From Hyphomicrobiales bacterium (lineage in GTDB: Bacteria > Pseudomonadota > Alphaproteobacteria > Rhizobiales > Aestuariivirgaceae): a stretch of DNA of 8,433 bases. Shown one piece after another: positions 1-7,021 of this stretch. The stretch lies in the NCBI GenBank assembly GCA_027030295.1, contig JALVFB010000279.1:1-8433 (forward strand). Reading direction: 5' to 3'. Numbering within the stretch: the stretch's first letter is position 1; each line of letters starts with the position of its first letter. Both the position numbers and the translations under genes were made by a program. A model generated the notes under the pieces. The model worked only from the letters and a program-made list of their open reading frames with translations. It made no database searches and had not been told where the DNA came from.

Positions 1-1470
1 TTGTCCAGCCCGCTCACGTCCGTATTGAAGGATCCGGAGCTTCTCCGCGAGGCGAGTTTCATCGATGGCGCGTGGGTGACGGGCACGCGAACCTTCGCCG
101 TGACCAACCCGGCTACCGGCGAGGTACTGGCGCACGTGCCCGACCTGGGCGCGGAAGGGGCGGAGCGCGCCATCGCCGCGGCGAAGGCGGCGCAGCCGGC
201 CTGGGCGGCCCTTTCGGCCAAGGACCGTCAGCAAGTGCTGCGCAAGTGGCATGACCTGATCATTGAAAATGCCGAGGACCTGGCCGTCATCATGACCGCC
301 GAGCAGGGCAAGCCGCTGGCCGAATCGCGCGGCGAGGTAACTTATGGCGCGAGCTTCATCGAATGGGCGGCGGAGGAGGGCAAGCGGCTGTATGGCGAGA
401 TCGTGCCCAGCCCGTTCGTGGACGCGCGCATTCATGTGCTGCGCCAGCCGGTGGGCGTGGTGGCGGCGATCACGCCGTGGAACTTCCCCAACGCCATGAT
501 CACGCGCAAGGCCGGGCCGGCGCTGGCGGCGGGCTGCGCCATTGTCGTCAAGCCGGCGGAGGACACGCCGCTTTCCGCCCTGGCGCTGGCCGAGCTGGCG
601 GCGCGGGCGGGCATTCCGGCGGGCGTGTTCAATGTCATCACCGGCGATGCGCCGACCATTGGTGGCGTGCTCACTGCCAGTCCGGACGTGCGGATGTTGA
701 CATTTACCGGCTCGACGGAGGTGGGCAAGCTCTTGATGCGTCAGTGCGCGGACACGGTGAAGAAGGTGTCGCTGGAGCTGGGCGGCAATGCGCCGTTCAT
801 CGTCTTCGACGACGCCGATCTGGACGCGGCGGTGGAAGGGGCGCTGGCGAGCAAGTATCGCAACACGGGGCAGACCTGCGTGTGCGCCAACCGCATCATG
901 GTGCAGGCGGGGGTGTATGACGCCTTCGCGGAGAAGCTGGCGGAAGCGGTGAAGAGCCTGAAGGTGGGTGTGGGCAGCGAGGAGGGCGTGGCACAGGGAC
1001 CGCTCATCAACGAAGAGGCGCTGGCGAAGGTGGAGCGGCTGGTGGCGGACGCGACGGAAAAGGGCGCGCGGGTGTTGACCGGAGGCAGGCGGCATGAACT
1101 GGGCGGCACGTTCTACGAGCCCACCGTATTATGCGACATCACGCCGGAGATGGACCTGACGCGTACGGAGATCTTCGGTCCGGTGGCGCCGTTGATGCGC
1201 TTTATGACGGAGGAGGAGGCCATTCGCCTGGCCAACGACACGCCTTATGGCCTGGCGGCCTATTTCTACGCGCGGGACGTGGGGCGCGTGGTGCGCGTCT
1301 CGGAGGCGCTGGAATATGGCATTGTCGGCGTGAATCGCGGCATCATCTCCACGGAGGTGGCGCCCTTTGGCGGGGTGAAGGAATCGGGCCTTGGCCGCGA
1401 AGGCGGCAGGCATGGGGTGGAGGAATTCACGGAGCTGAAATACGTCTGCCTTGGCGGCCTGGGGAAATAG
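1..1470 (+). CDS. gabD: NAD(P)+-dependent succinate-semialdehyde dehydrogenase
   Basis: Oxidises succinic semialdehyde to succinate in the cytoplasm, the last step of 4-aminobutyrate breakdown. The 489-aa product matches the length and layout of E. coli GabD as I recall it. The aldehyde dehydrogenase core is complete: TPWNFP at 159-163 with Asn161, the cofactor-binding stretch around KPAEDTP (184-190), FTGSTEVG at 235-242, general base Glu259 in LELGGN, catalytic Cys293 in GQTCVCAN with the second Cys295 typical of GabD, and EIFGP at 390-394. The C-terminal APFGGVKESGLGREG is standard. The gene begins with TTG at the first base of the window, so the ribosome binding site is out of view and a start further upstream cannot be excluded. 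It converges on the next gene with 30 bases between the stops. Glutarate-semialdehyde dehydrogenase (DavD) is a close alternative that sequence alone separates poorly; no gabT or davT is visible here. Confidence 0.93.
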   Translation: MSSPLTSVLKDPELLREASFIDGAWVTGTRTFAVTNPATGEVLAHVPDLGAEGAERAIAAAKAAQPAWAALSAKDRQQVLRKWHDLIIENAEDLAVIMTAEQGKPLAESRGEVTYGASFIEWAAEEGKRLYGEIVPSPFVDARIHVLRQPVGVVAAITPWNFPNAMITRKAGPALAAGCAIVVKPAEDTPLSALALAELAARAGIPAGVFNVITGDAPTIGGVLTASPDVRMLTFTGSTEVGKLLMRQCADTVKKVSLELGGNAPFIVFDDADLDAAVEGALASKYRNTGQTCVCANRIMVQAGVYDAFAEKLAEAVKSLKVGVGSEEGVAQGPLINEEALAKVERLVADATEKGARVLTGGRRHELGGTFYEPTVLCDITPEMDLTRTEIFGPVAPLMRFMTEEEAIRLANDTPYGLAAYFYARDVGRVVRVSEALEYGIVGVNRGIISTEVAPFGGVKESGLGREGGRHGVEEFTELKYVCLGGLGK

Positions 1471-1500
1471 GGAGCGTGTGGGCCTTCCGGCGCCAGTCGG

Positions 1501-2331
1501 TCAATCCGGCTTGCGGGTGATGAGGCGGGCGTCTTCCGGCGGCACGCAGTGGATGGTCTGGCCGGCCTCCTTCAGCCACGCCTGGCGGGCGCGTTTGGCC
1601 GCGGCCTTCTCGCGCGCCAGTTGCTCTCGCGGCACGGCGTCGATGAAGCGCACGATGGACAGCAGGCGGTTGATCTCCCTTTTTGCCTTATCCGGCTGGC
1701 TGAACAGAAACAGCGCGAACACGTCACCCTGCCTCTTCTTGTGCACGGCCAGCAACATGGCCTCCCTGTGCTTCGTGTTCACCGCCGGGTCGGGAGCGAA
1801 GGCGGCCATGGCCGCCCAGTCGGCATTGAAAAGCTTCTTCGCCTTTTCAACGGGAAAAGTGCGGCTGGGGGTGGTACTGCCGGCGGCGGAAAGATTGTCG
1901 ATGAGGCTCTGGAACACCAGCGGATGCACGTGCTCGGGGTTGGGCGCGGCGCTGTGCGGGTCGTCGTAGTCGATCTCCATGCGCGCCAGCGGCCGCACCA
2001 TCACGCGCACCTCGACGAGATCCTCCGGATGGCGCCAGGCGCGGTCGAAGCTCCAGGGCAGGTCGGTCATGGCGGGCGCCGGCATGGGCCGGTAGGCGGG
2101 CGGCAGGCTTATCCGGACGCCGGTTTCCGCAAGCAGGCGCAGGAACATGTCCAGCGCCGCCTTTTCCTGCTTTCCTTGTTCCTGCCGTGCCGCAGGCTGG
2201 AGCGATGCGCTTTGTGCGGGGAGCGATGGCAACGCCAGCGCCGTCAGCAGCAGGAGGACAATCGACGTGGCCCCGGTGGAGGGGCTGCGTTCTTTCCGCG
2301 AACTGGCGGACCGTCGCAGGAGGAATTTCAT
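1501..2331 (-). CDS. exported protein of unknown function, third gene of the cytochrome block
   Basis: I do not recognise this 276-aa protein. It has a basic N-terminus (residues 1-20), a hydrophobic stretch at about 23-36 and an AQSA-type cleavage region near 39-43, so it is probably secreted to the periplasm or held by an N-terminal anchor. The rest is a mixed alpha/beta domain with one short hydrophobic run (VFALFLFS, 204-211), a single cysteine (Cys262) in HCVPPEDAR, and a charged helix at about 232-257. No catalytic motif or heme site is visible. Its ATG (2331-2329) overlaps the TGA of the TPR gene (2330-2328) as ATGA, which points to translational coupling. An AAGGGG stands 10 nt upstream. 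The overlap and the shared export signal suggest it acts with the TPR protein. The opposite-strand reading of this region is rich in His, Arg and Gln and looks like a shadow frame. Confidence 0.85.
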   Translation of the reverse strand: MKFLLRRSASSRKERSPSTGATSIVLLLLTALALPSLPAQSASLQPAARQEQGKQEKAALDMFLRLLAETGVRISLPPAYRPMPAPAMTDLPWSFDRAWRHPEDLVEVRVMVRPLARMEIDYDDPHSAAPNPEHVHPLVFQSLIDNLSAAGSTTPSRTFPVEKAKKLFNADWAAMAAFAPDPAVNTKHREAMLLAVHKKRQGDVFALFLFSQPDKAKREINRLLSIVRFIDAVPREQLAREKAAAKRARQAWLKEAGQTIHCVPPEDARLITRKPD

Positions 2332-3224
2332 TGCGCTTGCGCCCCTTGTGCGGATTTTTTCTTCGCTCCGGCTTCTGGCGCCGGGGTTGCGGCAGCGGGT
2401 TTTATCTCCAGTGGCGGCAGACCGGCCTGCCTGCGCCAGTTGTTCAGCTGTTTCAGCGCCACCGTGCGCCAGCCCTGATGTTTCGCCACCTTCAGGAAGT
2501 CCTCTAGTTCCTTCATGGCTTCCTTCCGGCGGCCCAATGCATCGAGCGTCATGGCAATGTTGAAGCGCGCGGCGGGCAGGTGCGGGTCGAGCGTCGCCAC
2601 CTTCTCGAAGTCCTTGAGCGCCTTGTCGTATTTCCTCATTTCGAAGAGCAGGGCGCCGCGGTTGAACAGCGCGCCGATGAAATCGGGCTTCTTCTCGATG
2701 GCCCTGTCGAGGTCGGCCAGGGCTTCGTCATTGCGCTTGAAACCGCGATATGCCTGCGCCCGGTTGACCAGCAGCAGCGGGTCGTCCGGCGCGGATTTCA
2801 GCGCCACCTCCAGATCGGCCAGGGCGTCGGCATAGCGCTTGTGCTGCAAGTGCAGGGACGCACGCACGCCGCGCAGCTTGGGATGATCCGGATATTTGGC
2901 GATGGCCATGTCGAGCGTCTGCATGGCCTGTGCCGGACGTCCCTCCGAGAGGTGCTGCAAGGCCACCAGCAGCAATTTCTCCGGCGGCAGGTTCAGGTGC
3001 GGATTGGCCGGGTTGTGCGCGCCGGGCTTTGGCGTGTAGGGCAGGGCGCCGGCGGAAGGAGATGCGCCGGCCTTCAGACCGCGGGCGACGGCTTCCATCT
3101 CGCGCAGATCCGGTATGGGAGAGGCATCCTTGGCCGCATCTCCGGCCAAAGCCGGTGCCGCCGCGGCCGCCAGGCAAGCGGCCAGCAGCGTCAACCGGGT
3201 CAGGCCGCCTTGATTCGCTTTCAT
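2328..3224 (-). CDS. exported tetratricopeptide-repeat protein
   Basis: The 298-aa protein has a clear signal peptide (hydrophobic 11-27, ending PALAG), so it should act in the periplasm. After a Pro-rich linker (about 55-80) come roughly five TPR units, at about 82-113, 115-147, 149-181, 183-215 and 217-249, with the usual Ala/Gly and Pro spacing (for example YADALADLEVALKSAPDD). The tail from about 275 is rich in Ala, Pro, Lys and Gln and probably disordered. TPR domains bind other proteins. In NrfG and CcmI, periplasmic TPRs hold apocytochrome c during heme attachment, so a role in assembling the adjacent multiheme cytochrome is a reasonable inference but not shown. I chose ATG at 3224 because GGAGG (3236-3232) sits 7 nt upstream; a GTG at 3227 in the same frame would add one residue but lies only 4 nt from it. 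The stop overlaps the next gene's start. Confidence 0.9.
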   Translation of the reverse strand: MKANQGGLTRLTLLAACLAAAAAPALAGDAAKDASPIPDLREMEAVARGLKAGASPSAGALPYTPKPGAHNPANPHLNLPPEKLLLVALQHLSEGRPAQAMQTLDMAIAKYPDHPKLRGVRASLHLQHKRYADALADLEVALKSAPDDPLLLVNRAQAYRGFKRNDEALADLDRAIEKKPDFIGALFNRGALLFEMRKYDKALKDFEKVATLDPHLPAARFNIAMTLDALGRRKEAMKELEDFLKVAKHQGWRTVALKQLNNWRRQAGLPPLEIKPAAATPAPEAGAKKKSAQGAQAQ

Positions 3225-3284
3225 CACTGTTCCTCCGTCGGCCGGTCCCTGGTGAAAGCTTGCGCCCGAACGCGGGACGCTTCC

Positions 3285-3298
3285 TTGCCATTGGTCAA
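3285..3298 (-). promoter_or_regulatory. possible weak FNR/CRP-family site upstream of the TPR gene
   Basis: On the minus strand the bases read TTGAC-CAAT-GGCAA, which fits TTGAY-N4-RTCAA at 9 of 10 half-site positions. It lies about 60 bases ahead of the TPR start, in the gap between the cytochrome stop and the TPR gene. The hexamer 22 nt downstream (CAAGCT) is a poor -10, so this may be a chance match. It is listed because a better site of the same type precedes the cytochrome gene. Confidence 0.25.
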
Positions 3299-3346
3299 CC
3301 GGGGGCCGGGATGGTGTTTGGAAAGACGCGTGGAGGATGGAGGGAA

Positions 3347-3372
3347 GGGAGCGGGCAGGTTCGCCCGCTCCC
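3347..3372 (-). terminator. hairpin after the cytochrome gene: terminator or 3'-end stabiliser
   Basis: A perfect 10-bp GC-rich stem (GGGAGCGGGC pairing with GCCCGCTCCC) with a 6-base loop begins 21 bases after the cytochrome stop. On the minus strand it is followed by TTCCCTCC, pyrimidine-rich but without a run of T, so it is at best a leaky intrinsic terminator. Readthrough into the TPR gene is likely, with the stem protecting the cytochrome transcript from 3' decay. The remaining intergenic stretch up to 3227 shows a -35-like TTGACC (3298-3293) but no convincing -10. Confidence 0.6.
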
Positions 3373-3393
3373 GGTCATCGTGTCGTCAGGCCG

Positions 3394-5835
3394 TTACTTC
3401 TTCTGGCCCTTCTTCTGCTGCGCATAGACCTGGAACATCTTGTTCATCAGCTCTATGTGCTGCTTGTCGGTGAGCCGTCCGGGCGTGTTGACCGCCGCCC
3501 AGAGCTTCTCGTTGCTCATGTTGCGGTGGCAACCCATGCACAGGCCGACCCGTTCGATGCCCTTGCGCTTGTCCTCCGGCAGGGCGCGGGACAGCGGCCA
3601 GTGCGTGCCGACGGTCTGCACCTGCTGGCCGTCCTTGATGATGGTCGACCAGTCGAAGTCCAGCTGCGGGATCGCCTGGATCTGGATCTGATACTGCTTC
3701 GGGATGGGCTTGCCCGTGCGCTGATCGATCAGATCCTCGACGATGTTCTCGGTATACCGCGCCTGGAAGACGCCGCCGCCGATGCCATAGCCCATGGCCT
3801 TCGGATTGTTGTGGCAGCTTTCGCAGGTGCGGGCCTTGCGCTGCACCGAGTGCGGCTGCACCGGGGCCATGTCGATGGCCAGCGGCGTGCGGCTCTGACC
3901 CAGCTCCTTCTGCTCGTCGGGCGAGGTGGCGATCTTGTTGTTGACGATCACCTTGCCCTTGCGGTCGATGACCGTGTAGACCACCTGGCAACCCGGCATG
4001 AGCGGAGTGACGCGGCCTTCGCCGTTGATGCCCAGCACCGGGTCTTCCCAACGCAGGTAGGAGCGCGTCTCCATGACCTTGCCCGGGCTCTTCAGACCAT
4101 GGGTGCCCAGCGGGCTTTCCTTGGTCTGGCCGTGCTTGTCATGCGTGTTGCCGTTGGCCACCCAGTCGGTGTCCATCTTGCCCTTGGAATAGTCCACCTT
4201 GACGTGGCAGCCATAGCACTGCGGCACCCAGGAGGCATGGCAGGCATAGCACTCCAGGTTGTCGTTGTGCGCGGCCACCTTGTCCATGGCGACCTCGGCG
4301 TCCATGCTCTTCCACGTGCCCTTCTGCTTGATGGCCTTCAGCAGCGGCACCTGGAAGTCCAGCCCCGTGGCCGAATGGAGGATGACCTTGTCGCCGTCCT
4401 TGACCACGTTGCCGAAGGGGTTGCCGCGGGCGGTGAGCAGGTAGCCGTCCTTCGGATCATACTTGGTGGCGAAGGCCTCGGTTTCGGGCAGCAGCTCCTT
4501 GGTCAGACCGCGCGGGGTCTGCGGCAGCTTCTTGCCGAATTCCTCCGAGTAGCCAAGCGGCAGCTCCCACGGGAACTTCTTCGTCGTGCCGTGGCAGTCC
4601 TGGCACTCGATCTCCACCTGCGCCAGCGTGGTGCCGAAGATGTTGCCGTCGCCATGCATGTCGATGGTGGTGTGGCAGTCCTGGCACAACAGGCCGCCCT
4701 TGGGATTCTCGGGCCGGCTCTTGATCTGATGGTGCAGGTCGTCGGAGATGAACAGGTACTTCTTGGTGTGCAGCTTGGGCTGCTTCTTGCCGGAGGCGTT
4801 CCACGGCGAGCCGTAGGGGAACTCCATGAGGCCCTGATAGGTCACGCCGATGCGCTTGCCTCGGTTGTGACAGTGGTTGCAGGTTTCCACCGGGATGCCG
4901 GAATAGGTCAGCCCGTTGACCTCCACCTTGGCCTCGCGGGTGCCCTGGATGCGGTGCACCAGCATGTGGCCGTGCTGCTTCTTGTCGATGGTGGGGTCGC
5001 CACCCTCGTAATATCCCTCGTTGCTGTAGGGGATATGGCAGGCGGAGCAGCCCATGCCACGATAGTCGCCGCGCTTCTCACGCCCGCGCACGCCAACGTG
5101 GCAACGCTGGCACTGCTGGCGCGAATAGGTGAAGCCGGCCAGTTTCGGGTCCTTCTCGATCTCCTCGACGGAAGGCTGCGGCACCATCTTCAGTTCCTTC
5201 GGGAACTGCTTGGGGAAGGCCGCGATCATGGCCAGCATGTATTTCTTGTAGGCGTCGGTGCCCACCTGTGGCTCCTGGCCGTCGGTGTCCTTCACGTCGT
5301 AGTTGCCCCAGGGCACATTGTAGTTCCGCACTTCCGGAATGCCCCAGGTGTGCAGGTTGCCCTGCAGCTTGCCGGCCTCGGTGTTCATAAGGGCGCGCTT
5401 GAGCCGATAGGCATAGTCGGCGTGGCATTGCCCGCAGGTCTTGTCGGCGATCCACACCGAACCGGGATCGGGATAGAAGACCTCCGGCCCGACGTCCTTC
5501 GGCGCCCCCTTGTGCGCCTCGGCCTTCGTCGTCGCCTTCGGGTTGCCGCCGTGACAGACGACGCAACCTTCCGGATCGCCGACGCTCTTGCCCAGGTCCC
5601 TGATCTGCTGGAGCATCTCGGAGCCTTCCTCGCGGATGGTCTCGATGCCCTCGTGGCAGCTCAGGCAGCCCTTCTTCTCGGCCAGTTCCTTCGATACCTT
5701 TTCGAACCGGGCCTTCTGCGGGTCCGGTTTCATTTTCTTGTCGGCGGCCACGGCGCTTGTCGTGGCGGCAAGACACAACAAGGCCACTCCGGCCAACGCG
5801 GCCGGCAGGCGTTTCCTGATATTGCCGGTTATCAT
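3394..5835 (-). CDS. periplasmic dodecaheme cytochrome c (twelve CxxCH sites)
   Basis: The 813-aa protein starts with a signal peptide (hydrophobic 11-30, likely cut after AVA or AVAA) and has no other membrane segment, so it should be a soluble periplasmic or exported electron-transfer protein. Twelve CxxCH heme-attachment motifs begin at Cys57, 91, 134, 242, 263, 319, 384, 411, 529, 540, 671 and 766. Eighteen other histidines are available as distal ligands, so bis-His coordination of every heme is possible. Three long heme-free stretches (416-528, 545-670, 676-765) suggest extra folded domains. There is no CxxCK (seen in NrfA and octaheme tetrathionate reductase), no CX15CH (MccA) and no lipobox; Cys616 is a lone non-heme cysteine. 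The ATG at 5835 has AAGAGG 6 nt upstream. It is first in a block with a TPR protein and an exported protein, behind an FNR-type promoter. I recognise the class but not a named family; the electron donor and acceptor are unknown. Confidence 0.95.
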   Translation of the reverse strand: MITGNIRKRLPAALAGVALLCLAATTSAVAADKKMKPDPQKARFEKVSKELAEKKGCLSCHEGIETIREEGSEMLQQIRDLGKSVGDPEGCVVCHGGNPKATTKAEAHKGAPKDVGPEVFYPDPGSVWIADKTCGQCHADYAYRLKRALMNTEAGKLQGNLHTWGIPEVRNYNVPWGNYDVKDTDGQEPQVGTDAYKKYMLAMIAAFPKQFPKELKMVPQPSVEEIEKDPKLAGFTYSRQQCQRCHVGVRGREKRGDYRGMGCSACHIPYSNEGYYEGGDPTIDKKQHGHMLVHRIQGTREAKVEVNGLTYSGIPVETCNHCHNRGKRIGVTYQGLMEFPYGSPWNASGKKQPKLHTKKYLFISDDLHHQIKSRPENPKGGLLCQDCHTTIDMHGDGNIFGTTLAQVEIECQDCHGTTKKFPWELPLGYSEEFGKKLPQTPRGLTKELLPETEAFATKYDPKDGYLLTARGNPFGNVVKDGDKVILHSATGLDFQVPLLKAIKQKGTWKSMDAEVAMDKVAAHNDNLECYACHASWVPQCYGCHVKVDYSKGKMDTDWVANGNTHDKHGQTKESPLGTHGLKSPGKVMETRSYLRWEDPVLGINGEGRVTPLMPGCQVVYTVIDRKGKVIVNNKIATSPDEQKELGQSRTPLAIDMAPVQPHSVQRKARTCESCHNNPKAMGYGIGGGVFQARYTENIVEDLIDQRTGKPIPKQYQIQIQAIPQLDFDWSTIIKDGQQVQTVGTHWPLSRALPEDKRKGIERVGLCMGCHRNMSNEKLWAAVNTPGRLTDKQHIELMNKMFQVYAQQKKGQKK

Positions 5836-5871
5836 GACAGGCCTCTTGATTGTTCAGCCGGTTCAAGCAGG

Positions 5872-5928
5872 CCTGCCCATGGCGTTCAGGAAGGTTCCCC
5901 TCGCGTCATGGGCGGGCGATTCCTCGCC
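5872..5928 (-). other. structured 5' leader of the cytochrome transcript
   Basis: Two inverted repeats lie between the proposed transcription start and the ATG. One is a 5-bp stem, GGCGA/TCGCC, closing a GGAA tetraloop (5915-5928). The other is a 10-bp arm pair with one G-T pair (5872-5881 with 5907-5916) around a 25-base loop. They overlap by two bases, so the full stems exclude each other. The leader also holds two tiny open frames (ATG at 5909 and at 5882, minus strand, 7 and 5 codons). A regulatory role is unproven; it matches no riboswitch class I know. Confidence 0.3.
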
Positions 5929-5948
5929 ACCCCCTCTTTCGGATGAAC

Positions 5949-5990
5949 ACTATTTCATGAAAGAGCGGTAAGGTTCTTGATGTCCGTCAA
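5949..5990 (-). promoter_or_regulatory. FNR/FixK-type site and -10 element of the cytochrome promoter
   Basis: Minus-strand bases 5990-5977 read TTGAC-GGAC-ATCAA, matching the FNR/FixK/Dnr consensus TTGAY-N4-RTCAA in both half-sites. Exactly 22 nt downstream is AATAGT (5954-5949), 4 of 6 matches to TATAAT. This places the site at about -41.5 relative to a start near 5942, the class II position from which FNR-family regulators contact RNA polymerase. There is no separate -35 box, as is normal for such promoters. It implies activation of the dodecaheme cytochrome under low oxygen or, if the regulator is Dnr/Nnr-like, by nitric oxide. The leader is about 107 nt. Which regulator binds cannot be told from the site. 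The same near-palindrome lies about 108 bases upstream of rpiA, but no class II -10 for rpiA is in register. Confidence 0.65.
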
Positions 5991-6097
5991 ATGAATGCCC
6001 GTTTCGCATCATGGAATTGGCTTGCGAGTCTGGTGCGAAATCGCGATTGCCGCTATAGCTCGGACGGCACGAAAAACCGGATCCGAGAGGGGAGAAG

Positions 6098-6805
6098 ATG
6101 TCCATCGAGGAACAGAAGAAGGCCGCCGCCATCGCGGCGCTGGACCACATCGGGGACGGCATGAAGGTGGGGCTGGGCACCGGCTCCACGGCCAATTACT
6201 TCATCGACGCGCTGGGCGCGCGGGTGAAGGAGGGGCTGAACGTCGTGTGCGTGCCCACCTCCGTCGCCTCGGAGGAGCGCGCGCGAAGCCTGGGCATCCC
6301 GCTCTCCACCCTGGACGAGACGCCGGAGCTGGACGTGACGGTGGATGGCGCGGATGAAATCCTCGAAGGCCCGCTGGTGCTCATCAAGGGGGGCGGCGGC
6401 GCGCTGACGCGCGAGAAGATCGTCGCCTCCAGCTCGCGGAAGATGGTGGTCATCGCCGATGCGTCGAAGGCCATGACGGCGGAAACCTTCGGCAAGTTCC
6501 CGCTGCCGGTGGAAATCCTGCCCTTCGGCGCCGGCGCCACCATCCTGAAGATGCGCCGCGCCATCGACAAGCTGGGCATGGGCGGCGATCTGGTGATCCG
6601 CGAGAAGGACGGTGAGCGATTCATCACCGACAACGGCGGCCTGATCGTGGACTGCCACTTGGGCCACATCACAAGCCCCGAAAAGCTGGCCGGCAAGCTC
6701 GGGCGCATTCCGGGCGTGGTGGAGCAGGGGCTGTTCGTCGGCATCGCGTCGGTCGCGCTGGTGGCCACGGACGAGGGCGTGCGCACGCTGGAGAAGACGG
6801 CCTGA
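6098..6805 (+). CDS. rpiA: ribose-5-phosphate isomerase A
   Basis: Interconverts ribose 5-phosphate and ribulose 5-phosphate in the cytoplasm, in the non-oxidative pentose phosphate pathway. The 235-aa product is a little longer than E. coli RpiA (219 aa) and has all family signatures: the phosphate-binding GLGTGST at 25-31, TVDGADE at 81-87 with Asp83 and Asp86, Lys97 in IKGGGGALTREKI with catalytic Glu106, LPFGA at 141-145, and TDNGGLIVDC at 177-186. Residue roles are taken from E. coli RpiA (Asp81, Asp84, Lys94, Glu103). AGAGGGGAG (6086-6094) provides a good ribosome binding site. It is divergent from the cytochrome gene across 262 bases. A TATAGC at 6054-6059 could be a -10 but lacks a good -35. 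It appears to be transcribed alone; the functional link to the cytochrome block is probably nil. Confidence 0.97.
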   Translation: MSIEEQKKAAAIAALDHIGDGMKVGLGTGSTANYFIDALGARVKEGLNVVCVPTSVASEERARSLGIPLSTLDETPELDVTVDGADEILEGPLVLIKGGGGALTREKIVASSSRKMVVIADASKAMTAETFGKFPLPVEILPFGAGATILKMRRAIDKLGMGGDLVIREKDGERFITDNGGLIVDCHLGHITSPEKLAGKLGRIPGVVEQGLFVGIASVALVATDEGVRTLEKTA

Positions 6806-6835
6806 GCGTATTTCGCGGCATTTGCAACGAATTGC

Positions 6836-6867
6836 GCGCGTTTACCCTGACGAATGGAACGCGCTTT
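6836..6867 (+). terminator. possible terminator after rpiA
   Basis: A 7-bp perfect stem (GCGCGTT at 6836-6842, AACGCGC at 6858-6864) with a 15-base loop is followed by TTT and then a C run. It begins 31 bases after the rpiA stop. The large loop and short T tract make it weak. A second small inverted repeat, CCCCC (6868-6872) with GGGGG (6886-6890) followed by CATTTT, could add to termination. Confidence 0.4.
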
Positions 6868-6872
6868 CCCCC

Positions 6873-6901
6873 TTGTCAGCGGGTCGGGGGCATTTTAGTG
6901 T
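6873..6901 (+). promoter_or_regulatory. candidate promoter of the amino acid binding protein gene
   Basis: TTGTCA (6873-6878) stands 17 bases ahead of TAGTGT (6896-6901), giving a good -35 but only a fair -10 (3 of 6). Transcription would start near 6908 and leave a leader of about 114 nt. The segment overlaps the C/G-run inverted repeat noted under the rpiA terminator, so the call is tentative. The following leader (to 7021) has short GC-rich inverted repeats around 6958-6993 but no recognised riboswitch. Confidence 0.35.
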
Positions 6902-7021
6902 AGCGTAAGTCTGCGCTCTGTGGCGCGGGCTTGCAACTCCTGCCCAAAGCGGGGGCTCGCCGAAAGGCCGCGTTTCCTGCGGCGAACAACGCGAGACACA
7001 TCTAGAGGGAGGTTCTGGACC

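Noticed and set aside
1549..2478. A 309-aa open frame on the plus strand across the third and second genes of the block
   Set aside because: It crosses two minus-strand genes that each have export signals and coupled starts; its product is rich in Arg, Gln, His and Gly and looks like a shadow frame.
3394..5835. Cytochrome as NrfA, octaheme tetrathionate reductase, hydroxylamine oxidoreductase or MccA
   Set aside because: There is no CxxCK, no CX15CH, the heme count is twelve rather than five or eight, and the spacing of the motifs does not fit these enzymes.
3337..5946. An 869-aa open frame on the plus strand, antisense to the cytochrome gene
   Set aside because: It is a shadow in GC-rich DNA: the translation is a monotonous mix of Leu, Val, Ala, His and Arg with no domain, while the minus-strand frame carries twelve heme motifs, a signal peptide and a ribosome binding site.
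6018..6060. Sigma-70 or sigma-54 promoter for rpiA
   Set aside because: TATAGC at 6054-6059 is an acceptable -10, but no -35 stands 16-18 bases upstream, and the GG/GC spacing of a sigma-54 promoter is absent.
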